Positions 44,422-52,218 of a stretch of DNA of 64,000 nt are shown piece after piece. The DNA is taken from assembly GCF_003600155.1 (NCBI RefSeq), contig NZ_QWLD01000003.1, positions 344,364 to 408,363 of the forward strand, written 5' to 3'. Source of the DNA: Nesterenkonia muleiensis (GTDB lineage Bacteria; Actinomycetota; Actinomycetes; Actinomycetales; Micrococcaceae). The notes beneath the pieces are model-generated. The model did not search any database. It saw only the letters and a list, made by a program, of their open reading frames with translations, and had not been told where the DNA came from. The first letter of the stretch is position 1; each line of letters begins with the position of its first letter. The translations under genes were made by a program, and so were the position numbers.

Positions 44422-45333
44422 CTACTCCGGTAGCTGGTAGTCGATGACCAGCGGGGCGTGGTCGGACCAGCGCAGCGAATAGTCAGCGGCGCGGTCGACC
44501 GTGAGGTTGGTGGCGAGTCCGGCAAGGCCTGGGGTGGCTGCGTGGTAGTCGATGCGCCAGCCGGTGTCATTATCGAAGGCCTTACCGCGGTAAGACCACC
44601 AGGTGTAGGGGCCCTCCACCTCTCCGGCGAGCTTCCGGGCGACGTCGACGTATCCAGCATCGCCGAAGTACTTGTCGAAATAGGCACGCTCCTCAGGGAG
44701 GAAGCCGGAGTTCTTGACGTTGCCCTTCCAGTTTTTGATGTCCAGCTCGGTATGGCCCACATTGAGGTCACCGGTGATCAGCACATGGTCGGTGCGCTCA
44801 GCCAGCTGAGGCAGATAGTGGAGCATGTATTCCAGGAATCGCATCTTCTGCTCCTGTCGCACGGTGCCGACCTCCCCGGAGTGGACGTAGACACTGACCA
44901 CGGTGAGGGTGCTTCCGTCGCCGAGTTCGTAGTCGGCCTCGATCCACCGGCCGTCGTCCTCCGGGTGGCCCTCGCCGATGCCGGTGCGGCTGGCGAGCGG
45001 GGCCTTCCGGGAGATGATGGCCACTCCGGCTCGGCCCTTCTGTGAGGCTTCGTGCTCGTGGATGAACCATTCGGAGGTGGGATCGGCCGCACCCGCCGCT
45101 GAAGCGAATTCGGTGATCAATGTGGCCAAGGTGTCGCCGTCGGCGCGGACCTCTTGCAGGGTCAGGATGTCGACCTCGCGCTCGGCCAGCCATTGGCCCA
45201 TCCCCTTGCGGGCAGCAGCGCGGATACCGTTGACATTGACCGAGGCGATTCGGGTCAGGCGCTCCCCCTTGGGATCCACTACCCGGTGCGGAGACAGCTC
45301 GGACGGGCCGCTGCCAGTACTCGTTTCAACCAT
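44422..45333 (-). CDS. xthA: Exodeoxyribonuclease III (AP endonuclease)
   Basis: 303 residues, EEP fold. ASVNVNGIRAA opens the domain, LTLQEVRAD has the metal Glu, GDLNVGHTELD carries the catalytic Asp and Asn, WWSYRGKAFDNDTGWRIDY and the final SDHAPLVIDY complete it. It removes abasic sites in base excision repair and has 3' exonuclease activity. About 25 residues before the domain are extra; no better start was found inside. Confidence 0.95.
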   Translation of the reverse strand: MVETSTGSGPSELSPHRVVDPKGERLTRIASVNVNGIRAAARKGMGQWLAEREVDILTLQEVRADGDTLATLITEFASAAGAADPTSEWFIHEHEASQKGRAGVAIISRKAPLASRTGIGEGHPEDDGRWIEADYELGDGSTLTVVSVYVHSGEVGTVRQEQKMRFLEYMLHYLPQLAERTDHVLITGDLNVGHTELDIKNWKGNVKNSGFLPEERAYFDKYFGDAGYVDVARKLAGEVEGPYTWWSYRGKAFDNDTGWRIDYHAATPGLAGLATNLTVDRAADYSLRWSDHAPLVIDYQLPE

Positions 45334-45361
45334 GACAGACTCTCTCTCCTGACAACTTTGC

Positions 45362-45418
45362 GTAGGGTTTTCGACTTTTCAGTAGGGAGTTCACTCTACG
45401 CACAGTCGAACGGCCTAC
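45362..45418. repeat. Nested inverted repeat, copy B
   Basis: GTAGGGTTTTCGACT (45362-45376) pairs with AGTCGAACGGCCTAC (45404-45418), with one small internal mismatch. Within, GTAGGGAGT pairs with ACTCTAC. The layout and the blocks CGTAGGGTTTTCG, inner GTAGGG and ACGCA-N-AGTCGA match copy A at 39655-39720, while stems differ in both arms. It lies past the stop of the gene at 45461 and before xthA. Confidence 0.7.
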
Positions 45419-45460
45419 AGCATCTGACGCATACGGGCAGGCGGACCAGCCCAGTGAGAC

Positions 45461-46045
45461 TCAGCGCACGACGTCGCCCGCAATTGTCCCGTCATCGGGT
45501 CCGTCTTGATCTACCGGCGCGGCGTCGTCGTGCCGTTTTCGCCCCACATGCTCGGCGAGCATGTCCCGACCGTTGTGCGCGGTGATCTCCATGGTCTCCA
45601 GGGACCGGTCCACCATCTCAGCGTCAGCGTCCGCACCCTTGGCCAGCTCCTGTTTGATCACCTTGACCTGGACCTGGATGATCTTGAAGGAGTGGTCGAG
45701 CTTGAGGTTCCTGGCGTGGGTATCCTCGTCAACCACCGCGGTGCCGCCGGAGGAGGTGGCACGCTGGGCGGCAGCGTCTGCGCGGGCTGAGTCCACCGCG
45801 TGCCCCAGCTTTTTGGCACTGCGGGAGAAGGCGATGACCACCACTGAGGCGAGCAGCAGCCACCCTCCGGCGATCACCACCAGAATCCAGCCGATGACCT
45901 GGTTCTGGTTGGCTGCGAAGATCAGGGCCACCAGCAGGACGGTGACCATCACGGCGAAGACGATGCCGGTGCCTCGGCGCCCGGCTCTGCGCAGAGCTTC
46001 CTGCGCACGTTGAGGGGATGGAAGAGAATTGCTCACAGTTGTCAT
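45461..46045 (-). CDS. Unknown two-helix membrane protein
   Basis: 194 residues, not recognised. Two adjacent hydrophobic helices (about 28-48 and 52-73) are joined by a short QNQVIG loop. A ~120-residue polar region follows with a likely coiled-coil stretch (LDHSFKIIQVQVKVIKQEL) and an acidic end. The ATG at 46045 is chosen because GAAAGA precedes it; the frame is open to 46081. Divergent from the small gene at 46116, with 70 bp between. Confidence 0.75.
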   Translation of the reverse strand: MTTVSNSLPSPQRAQEALRRAGRRGTGIVFAVMVTVLLVALIFAANQNQVIGWILVVIAGGWLLLASVVVIAFSRSAKKLGHAVDSARADAAAQRATSSGGTAVVDEDTHARNLKLDHSFKIIQVQVKVIKQELAKGADADAEMVDRSLETMEITAHNGRDMLAEHVGRKRHDDAAPVDQDGPDDGTIAGDVVR

Positions 46046-46115
46046 TCTTTCAGACGCCCCGGATAAGCTCGAACTGCCCAATGACGCCGTCGAGACCTAT
46101 GAGGAGATCCCTGCT

Positions 46116-46454
46116 GTGACTGAACTGCCGGAGAGCATCGCCACCGATTCCGCTGAACGCACCACCTGGATGCGCCGCTACACTCTGGACCCGGCACGTG
46201 CCGAGGAGTTCGTGGAGTTCTTGACCAAGGAGGTGATCCCCGCTCGTGAGAGCCGCGGGTTCACCGTGGAGTCCATCTGGCTGGACGATGACAAGTCGCA
46301 GCTGACCTGGTTCGTCTCCCGGATGGGGGACTCTGCGGAGTTCGCCGCGGCCGAGCGCGACTGGGAAGAGTCGGATCAGCGTGCTGAGATATTTGCAGGG
46401 CGGCCACAATACGTGACGGGCAAGGACCTTCGCGAAGTCACCCGGCTGCGCTGA
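46116..46454 (+). CDS. Small unknown protein, probable dimeric alpha-beta barrel (NIPSNAP-like)
   Basis: 112 residues, acidic, soluble. RRYTLDPARAEEFVEFLTKEVIPARESRGF, spread over residues 20-50, then VESIWLDDDKSQLTWFV, looks like the beta-alpha-beta-beta pattern of NIPSNAP/EthD-like proteins. Homology is inferred from pattern only. The GTG at 46116 has GAGGAG ten bases upstream; the frame opens at 46029 inside the divergent gene. Tail to tail with the MFS gene. Confidence 0.65.
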   Translation: MTELPESIATDSAERTTWMRRYTLDPARAEEFVEFLTKEVIPARESRGFTVESIWLDDDKSQLTWFVSRMGDSAEFAAAERDWEESDQRAEIFAGRPQYVTGKDLREVTRLR

Positions 46455-46505
46455 GCCCTCCTCGCGCCTGCGGCGCACAGTGCCTCATGCGCTCCGCTCG
46501 GAGCC

Positions 46506-47945
46506 TCACCTCTGCACCCTGCGGGCTGCGCCGATGGCAGCAACCACCGAGGTGAGCATGATGCCGGCGATGACCAGTGCGGAGACCAGGATCGCGGTCT
46601 GGTGGTCGGCGCGGGCCTGGACCAGGAAGTAGATCCCAGTGACCACAGCCAGACCGGTGGCCGTCACCACTCGCTGAGCGCTCTGGGCCACTCCCCCGGC
46701 GGCACCGGCCATCGGCTCAGGCACGTCCTGCATGGACAGGGTCTGGGCGCTGGGAATGATCAGCGCCTGAGAGAACCCGTTCACACCCAGGGCCAGCGCC
46801 ACCCAGCCGATCGAGGCGAACTCGGTGGCCTCCAGCAGTGCCGCTGCGGCCAGCAGGAGCATCGAGACGAACGCTGCCACGCTGCCGATGATCAGCATCT
46901 GCGGGCCGATCCGGTCGACCCGCCTGCCCACCTGGCTCGCCAGCAGAATCACCATCACCGCACTGGGCAGGGTCACCAGCCCGGCGGCGAAGGCGCCGTG
47001 GCCCAGCCCCTGTTGGACATAGATGGCGACCACCGCCCAGATGCCCGGCATACCCGCGAAGTACAAAATGATCACCGCGGAGTTCCAGGTGTAGCTGGGA
47101 AGGGCGAACAATCTGAGGTTGACCATGGGGGCCTGGGCGTCGCGCTCCCCCAGGCGCTTCTCCCACCAGAGCCAGAGTCCCAGCAGCGCCAGTCCCGCGA
47201 GCCCGAACGCTGCGCCCAGCAGATTGGTGAACTGGATGAACGGCAGCATGATCAGCACTATCGCCGTGCACAGCAGTGCCGCACCCAGCGGGTCCAGGCG
47301 CATCAGTCCCCGGGAGGACGCGGTGGTCTCAGACGGCGCATCGTCGTCGTGCGGCTTGGGCAGCCAGAGGAAGGCCGCAATCAGCGCGATCACTGTGACC
47401 GGAACGTTGATGAGGAACACCAGCCGCCACCCGGTGCCCGACGGCGCGGCGTCGATGAGTGCGCCGCCGACCAGGGGGCCGATGGCCACCGCGACGCCGA
47501 TCACAGTGGCCATCAGACCATAGGCCCGCCCCCGGGCCGGACCGGTGAACAGCCGCTGGATCATGCCGATGATCTGTGGGACCAGCAGAGCAGCGCCGAA
47601 TCCCATGGCCACGCGCAGGACGTTCAGAGCCAGCGGGGTGGGGGCCAGGGCCGCGGCCAATGATGCCCCGGCGAAGGCGGCGGTCCCGATGAGGAAGATC
47701 AGCCGCCTGCCCCAGAGATCCCCGGCTCGTCCGGCGGGCACCAGGCCGACGCCGAAGGCCAGAGCGTATCCGGAGAGCACCCACTGCAGATCTGAGGAAC
47801 TGGCCCCGAGTCCCTCCTCAATGGCCGGCAGGGCCACCATCACTGAGGAGATGCTCATCAGGGAGGCGAAGAGCGGGAGCAGCAGGGCCACCATGACCCG
47901 AGTGCTTGGCGGTGCTGCCTCAGGATCCTGCTGATTTTCACTCAC
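46506..47945 (-). CDS. MFS drug exporter, DHA2-like
   Basis: 479 residues and about 14 hydrophobic segments, as in the DHA2 (EmrB/QacA) branch. GYALAFGVGLVPAGRAGDLWGRRLIF is motif A with D and RxGRR, and VGGALIDAAPSGTGWRLVFLINVP is motif C-like with the usual helix 5 end. It would pump lipophilic drugs in exchange for protons. Substrate unknown; no regulator adjoins it. Confidence 0.9.
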   Translation of the reverse strand: MSENQQDPEAAPPSTRVMVALLLPLFASLMSISSVMVALPAIEEGLGASSSDLQWVLSGYALAFGVGLVPAGRAGDLWGRRLIFLIGTAAFAGASLAAALAPTPLALNVLRVAMGFGAALLVPQIIGMIQRLFTGPARGRAYGLMATVIGVAVAIGPLVGGALIDAAPSGTGWRLVFLINVPVTVIALIAAFLWLPKPHDDDAPSETTASSRGLMRLDPLGAALLCTAIVLIMLPFIQFTNLLGAAFGLAGLALLGLWLWWEKRLGERDAQAPMVNLRLFALPSYTWNSAVIILYFAGMPGIWAVVAIYVQQGLGHGAFAAGLVTLPSAVMVILLASQVGRRVDRIGPQMLIIGSVAAFVSMLLLAAAALLEATEFASIGWVALALGVNGFSQALIIPSAQTLSMQDVPEPMAGAAGGVAQSAQRVVTATGLAVVTGIYFLVQARADHQTAILVSALVIAGIMLTSVVAAIGAARRVQR

Positions 47946-48015
47946 TCAAGGCACTCTATACCCGCAGAAGGCGATAGTTGCCCCATGAAACGGTCTCTCC
48001 CTATGGGCCGGTATG

Positions 48016-48068
48016 GAAAAGCCCTCGAGCACCAACCGGGATGTTTCCGGAGGTGCTCGAGGGCTTTC
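48016..48068 (-). terminator. Long-stem terminator after the gene at 48093
   Basis: AAAGCCCTCGAGCACC (48018-48033) and its exact complement (48052-48067) form a 16-bp stem with an 18-base loop, followed on the minus strand by TTTTCC. The T-rich flanks on both sides would let it also serve the plus strand. Confidence 0.85.
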
Positions 48069-48092
48069 CGCAGGATGGTGGTCAGCTGAGCG

Positions 48093-48740
48093 TCAGCGCT
48101 TGAACTGCTGGAGGTAACCGGTGACCTCGGAGTTGAACGCCAACACCAGCCAGTAGACGGTGGCCGCTGCCCAGGCGATGCTGATCACCAGTGCAACCAT
48201 ACCGATGGCCGAGCTGAACATTGCGGTGTCGAAGAGCAATCCGCCGATAGTCAGCAGCAGACCGATGATCGCCATCACGATACCGAGGACTCGGGCCCAA
48301 CCCTTATTGCCCTTCAAACCGAAGTACACCAGCAGGTAGAGCACGATGCTGATCACCAGCGGAACCAGAATGAAGACCCAGCTGAAAGCCATTCCCATGG
48401 CAAGCGCATCGTCTACGCTCACACCGCCGAGGTCCTGACCCTCCAGCTGCTCGCGAGCGATATCCTCGGCTTCCCCGGTGAACATCGGAATCAGGCCGAA
48501 AATCCCGCTCACAAGATACAAGCCGAACGACACGAGTGTCATGGTCTTCAGCAACGAGTACTTCTGGGGCTCCTCCACAGGCCCCCCGTACGCATTGGCG
48601 CTGTAAGCCTCAGTGCCGAACTTGGACCCGCTCTGCTGGCCATAGGGGTTTGCCGCAGCGTCGTTCCCGGCTCCCTGACCAGGGGCCTCCCACTGCGGAC
48701 TGCCGCCGGTGGGCGGGGTGTCATTGGGCGGGGTACTCAT
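48093..48740 (-). CDS. Unknown membrane protein with Gly/Pro-rich N terminus
   Basis: 215 residues. The first 65 are polar and rich in Pro, Gly, Gln and Asn (NPYGQQSG). Four hydrophobic segments follow, in two pairs separated by an acidic stretch (GEAEDIAREQLEGQDL). No family recognised; such Pro/Gln-rich leader plus membrane domain proteins are common in actinobacterial cell envelopes. Monocistronic with a strong terminator. Confidence 0.75.
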   Translation of the reverse strand: MSTPPNDTPPTGGSPQWEAPGQGAGNDAAANPYGQQSGSKFGTEAYSANAYGGPVEEPQKYSLLKTMTLVSFGLYLVSGIFGLIPMFTGEAEDIAREQLEGQDLGGVSVDDALAMGMAFSWVFILVPLVISIVLYLLVYFGLKGNKGWARVLGIVMAIIGLLLTIGGLLFDTAMFSSAIGMVALVISIAWAAATVYWLVLAFNSEVTGYLQQFKR

Positions 48741-48812
48741 GGTTCCTCACTCCTCCACATATGTTGGTTCTTGATCAAGATTTCCAGCGCTCTCTGAAAA
48801 TCAGCTGAACGC

Positions 48813-50123
48813 TCACTCATGCCGCAGCGCCTCAATCGGGTCCTTCTTGGCCGCCCTGGCCGCCGGAAGCGTCCCGGCGGCAAAGGCGATGACAAGAATC
48901 ACCGCGGCGATCAGACCCAATGCGGCCGGGTCCAGGGCGAACAGTGTCAGACCTCCGACGCCGCCCAACGGGCCATCACCGCCGGTCAGCAGAGCATTGG
49001 CGGTGAAGCCCACAGCCAGGCCGGCGGCCAGGCCGATCACCGATCCGAGCAGCCCGATGACCACAGCTTCCATGGAGAACAGTCCGAAAATCTTTCCGCT
49101 GGACATCCCCAAGGCCTTCATCAGGCCGATCTCACGGGTTCGCTCCTGCACGCTCATCAGCAGAGTGTTGACGATGCCGAAGCTCGCTGCCAGTAGGGCG
49201 ATCAGTGCGAATCCGTAGAGGACCCAGGCAATGGCGTCGATGACGCCCTGGATGATCCCCAAGAGATCCTCCAGGGTCAGACCCACCATGCCCTCATCCG
49301 CCAGAGCGTCCTTGATGTCCTGCTCATTGGCCTCGAGATCATCGACGTCGGCCACAGCCTGGATGAAAGCATCCGGCTGCTCCACATCCAGCCCAGAGAT
49401 CTGAATCTCATACAGCTCGTCGTTCAGCGCATAGGACGGCATGGGCGATCCGCCGATTCCCGCCAGATTCTGAGCGCTCACTCCGACAATCTCGGCCTCG
49501 ACAGTCTCCTGCTCGTAGACCAGATTGGAGATCCCGATCTCCACAGTCTCCCCCAGGGCAATCTGCGGGTCGACGTCCTCATAATCCTCGGCATCAGCAT
49601 CGTAGATCGTCAGCCAGGTCTCCGGGATGGTGATCTCCATGGCTTCGCGCGCCGGCACGTCTCCGGCGACCAACTCCATGGCCGGGCCGTCTGCTGGCAC
49701 GTCCAGAGTCTCCAGCGTGTACTGGTCCCCGCCGCTGGTCTCCAGGAAGTCAGGGCTGACAAAGAAGATCGGCTCCACATTGGTGACATTGTCGAGATCC
49801 GCAATGGTCTCGATGTCCTCTTCGCTGAGCATGGCCTGCCCGAACTCGGAGGACTGCTGGGCAACCTCAGGGTCATACTCCTGAGGACCAGGACCGGTCT
49901 CCTCCCCCATGCCCATCGCTGAGGCATGCATCACGAAGAGCTGATCCTCTTCACCGTAGCCGGCGAGCATGTCGTCAACGGTCTGGTTGATCCCCGCCGA
50001 CAAACCAGAGGTGACCGTCAGAGTGAAGCCGCCGATGACGATGGCGATCACCGTCAGGAAGGTGCGCAGCTTGGAGCGCAGGGTGTTCCCGAACGCGGAC
50101 TTGGCAACATCTACTGATCTCAT
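48813..50123 (-). CDS. ABC transporter permease, MacB/FtsX type
   Basis: 436 residues. An N-terminal helix (about 18-40) is followed by a ~250-residue, very acidic extracytoplasmic domain and three C-terminal helices with the FtsX motif (QERTREIGLMKALGMSSGKIFGLF). The end AARAAKKDPIEALRHE is typical. Such permeases act as mechanotransmitters for export of lipids, peptides or drugs, or in signalling. Its start overlaps the ATPase stop (ATGA). Confidence 0.93.
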   Translation of the reverse strand: MRSVDVAKSAFGNTLRSKLRTFLTVIAIVIGGFTLTVTSGLSAGINQTVDDMLAGYGEEDQLFVMHASAMGMGEETGPGPQEYDPEVAQQSSEFGQAMLSEEDIETIADLDNVTNVEPIFFVSPDFLETSGGDQYTLETLDVPADGPAMELVAGDVPAREAMEITIPETWLTIYDADAEDYEDVDPQIALGETVEIGISNLVYEQETVEAEIVGVSAQNLAGIGGSPMPSYALNDELYEIQISGLDVEQPDAFIQAVADVDDLEANEQDIKDALADEGMVGLTLEDLLGIIQGVIDAIAWVLYGFALIALLAASFGIVNTLLMSVQERTREIGLMKALGMSSGKIFGLFSMEAVVIGLLGSVIGLAAGLAVGFTANALLTGGDGPLGGVGGLTLFALDPAALGLIAAVILVIAFAAGTLPAARAAKKDPIEALRHE

Positions 50124-50914
50124 TTGGCACCTCCTCGGCGGAAGGGGAGCCGGCGGCCCCGCCGCGTCTGATTTTCGGGCTGCTGCCGATCAGAGACCGC
50201 GGACGCCTGCGCTGGCCGCGGCGTCGCACCGGTCTGCTCTTCGACGATGAGGCCGTCCTGCATCATCAGGCGCCGCTGGCACTTAGCGGCCAGATCTTCG
50301 TCGTGGGTGACCACCACAAGGGTGATGCCCTGCTCCTGGTGCAAGGTGAAGAGAATGTCCTCAACCGTCTCGGACGTGGCGGAATCCAGATTGCCTGTGG
50401 GCTCATCGGCGAAGATCACATCGGGATTGTTGATCAGCGCCCGAGCGATGCAGGCCCTCTGCTTCTGACCGCCGGAGAGGTCAGTGGCCTTGTTCTTGGC
50501 CTTATCCGCCATCTCCAGCTGCTCCAGGGCGGCAATTCCGCGCTGGTTCCGCTCTGACTTGCCCACACCGGCGATCTTCAGCGGCAAGGTCACGTTGTCC
50601 AGCACGGTCTGGTTGGGGTTGAGGAAGAACTGCTGGAACACGAACCCGAAGGTGTCGTTGCGCAGGCTGGAGACCGCTTTGGGCTTCAGCCTGCTAACCG
50701 GCCGGCCGCCGAGGGCCACCACCCCTGAGGTGGGCTGGTCCAACAACGCCAGCAGGTGCATCAGTGTGGATTTGCCCGAGCCGGACTTGCCCACTATCGC
50801 CACCGATTCCCCTCGGTGGATCTCAAAGGTCAGCCCCTTCAGCGCATGGAACTGCGCGGGGCCCCGGCCATAGACCTTGACCAGGTTCTCCGTTTCTAGC
50901 ACGGCGGTGCTCAT
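50120..50914 (-). CDS. ABC transporter ATPase, MacB/LolD type
   Basis: 264 residues. VGKSGSGKSTLMHLL is Walker A, DLSGGQKQRACIARAL the signature, and VIFADEPTGNLDS the LolD/MacB-type Walker B. It has a polar C-terminal tail of ~40 residues. It works with the permease downstream. The ATG at 50914 has GGAGAGG upstream; an open frame to 50977 is not homologous. Confidence 0.94.
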   Translation of the reverse strand: MSTAVLETENLVKVYGRGPAQFHALKGLTFEIHRGESVAIVGKSGSGKSTLMHLLALLDQPTSGVVALGGRPVSRLKPKAVSSLRNDTFGFVFQQFFLNPNQTVLDNVTLPLKIAGVGKSERNQRGIAALEQLEMADKAKNKATDLSGGQKQRACIARALINNPDVIFADEPTGNLDSATSETVEDILFTLHQEQGITLVVVTHDEDLAAKCQRRLMMQDGLIVEEQTGATPRPAQASAVSDRQQPENQTRRGRRLPFRRGGAK

Positions 50915-50941
50915 GCTTGCCTCTCCGTTCTGAGTTTTTGT

Positions 50942-50953
50942 ACTGATATCAGT
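50942..50953. promoter_or_regulatory. Perfect 12-bp palindrome before the MacB-type operon
   Basis: ACTGATATCAGT is a perfect dyad, 28 bp before the ATPase start, in the 188-bp gap between two divergent ABC operons. A regulator site is likely; which protein binds is unknown. In the same gap CCCGCAA/TTGCGGG (50982-51002) and TTGCTAGCAA (51062-51071) are further small dyads. Confidence 0.45.
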
Positions 50954-51102
50954 CTTATGGATGAGGCGCTGATGCACATCACCCGCAAGGATGAATTGCG
51001 GGATGAGTAGGGGGTGAATCCGGGGAAGATCAGGGTGCTCCCTACCTCCACCGGAGCTAATTTGCTAGCAAGCTTACAGGTTTAGGGTGTAGGCTTTCTT
51101 GC

Positions 51103-52101
51103 ATGTCCATTTCTTCTGCACTGGAGTCCAGTGCGCCCTCCGACACTGCGCCGGCACCCGCCATTGACGCCACCAGCCTGGTCAAAGAATACGGTGATTT
51201 CACCGCGGTGGACGGCATCACCTTCAGCGTGAGACGCGGCGAGTCCTTCGGCCTGCTGGGTCCCAACGGTGCAGGAAAGTCCACCACCATGCGGATGATC
51301 GCCGCGGTGGCCTCCCGCACCGAGGGGCAGATGCTGGTGGCCGGCCTGGACCCGGAGCAGCACGGCCCGGAGGTGCGCGCCCGGCTGGGGGTGATCCCCC
51401 AGCAGGACAACCTGGATGAGGAACTCACCGTCCGGGAGAACATCATCATGTACGGCCGGTATTTCGGCCTGCCCCGGCGCTACCTGCGGGCCAAGGCCGA
51501 CGAGTTGCTGGAGTTCGCCCAGCTGGAGCACAAGGCCAACTCCCGGGTGGAGGACCTCTCCGGGGGCATGAAACGCCGGCTGACCATCGCCCGCGCCCTG
51601 GTCAACGAACCGGAGGTGCTGCTGCTGGACGAGCCGACCACAGGGCTGGACCCCCAAGCCCGGCATGTGCTCTGGGACCGGCTGTTCCGCCTCAAGGAGT
51701 CCGGTACCACCCTGGTGCTGACCACCCACCATATGGATGAGGCCGAGCAGCTCTGCGACCGGCTGGTGGTGGTCGACCACGGGGCGATCATGGCCGAAGG
51801 CACTCCGGCCGGGCTGATCCGCGAACACTCCACCCGCGAGGTGCTGGAGCTGCGCTTCGGCACCGACCGCAATGCAGAGCAGGCCAAGACGCTTGAAGAG
51901 CTGCTCACCGGTGCTGGGCCGGATGCCGACTTCTCCCACATCGAGGTGCTGCCGGACCGTCTGCTCGTCTACGCCGGGCAGGCAGAGTCGGCTCTGGAGG
52001 CCATCCACGCCGCAGGGCATAAGCCGATGACCTCGCTGGTGCGCCGTTCATCTCTGGAGGACGTCTTCCTGCGCCTGACGGGACGGTCCCTCATTGACTG
52101 A
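51103..52101 (+). CDS. ABC-2 exporter ATPase, NodI/DrrA type
   Basis: 332 residues. LLGPNGAGKSTTMRMI (Walker A), PQQDNLDEELTVRENI (Q-loop), EDLSGGMKRRLTIARAL and LLLDEPTTGLDPQARH are all close to NodI and DrrA. About 85 extra C-terminal residues follow the core. It drives the fused permease that follows. In this family exporters move antibiotics, lipids or polysaccharides. Confidence 0.94.
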   Translation: MSISSALESSAPSDTAPAPAIDATSLVKEYGDFTAVDGITFSVRRGESFGLLGPNGAGKSTTMRMIAAVASRTEGQMLVAGLDPEQHGPEVRARLGVIPQQDNLDEELTVRENIIMYGRYFGLPRRYLRAKADELLEFAQLEHKANSRVEDLSGGMKRRLTIARALVNEPEVLLLDEPTTGLDPQARHVLWDRLFRLKESGTTLVLTTHHMDEAEQLCDRLVVVDHGAIMAEGTPAGLIREHSTREVLELRFGTDRNAEQAKTLEELLTGAGPDADFSHIEVLPDRLLVYAGQAESALEAIHAAGHKPMTSLVRRSSLEDVFLRLTGRSLID

Positions 52102-52140
52102 GTTGGTCCCGGCGGGACGGCAAAGCCGCCCTCGCCTCTC

Positions 52141-52158
52141 GGCGAGCTTACGCTCGCC
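52141..52158 (+). terminator. Hairpin between the NodI-type ATPase and the permease
   Basis: GGCGAGC-TTAC-GCTCGCC is a perfect 7-bp stem with a four-base loop, 40 bp after the ATPase stop, preceded by another GC-rich dyad. Only TT follows. It may lower expression of the permease or protect the upstream message rather than fully stop transcription. Confidence 0.4.
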
Positions 52159-52218
52159 TTCACACCTGAAGTCGGCTGCTCGCTTCGCTTGCAGCCTCAA
52201 CGAAAGTCCACAACTGTC

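Noticed and set aside
46602..47663. Gln/His/Arg-rich open frame opposite the MFS transporter
   Set aside because: Typical polar shadow of a hydrophobic membrane protein gene.
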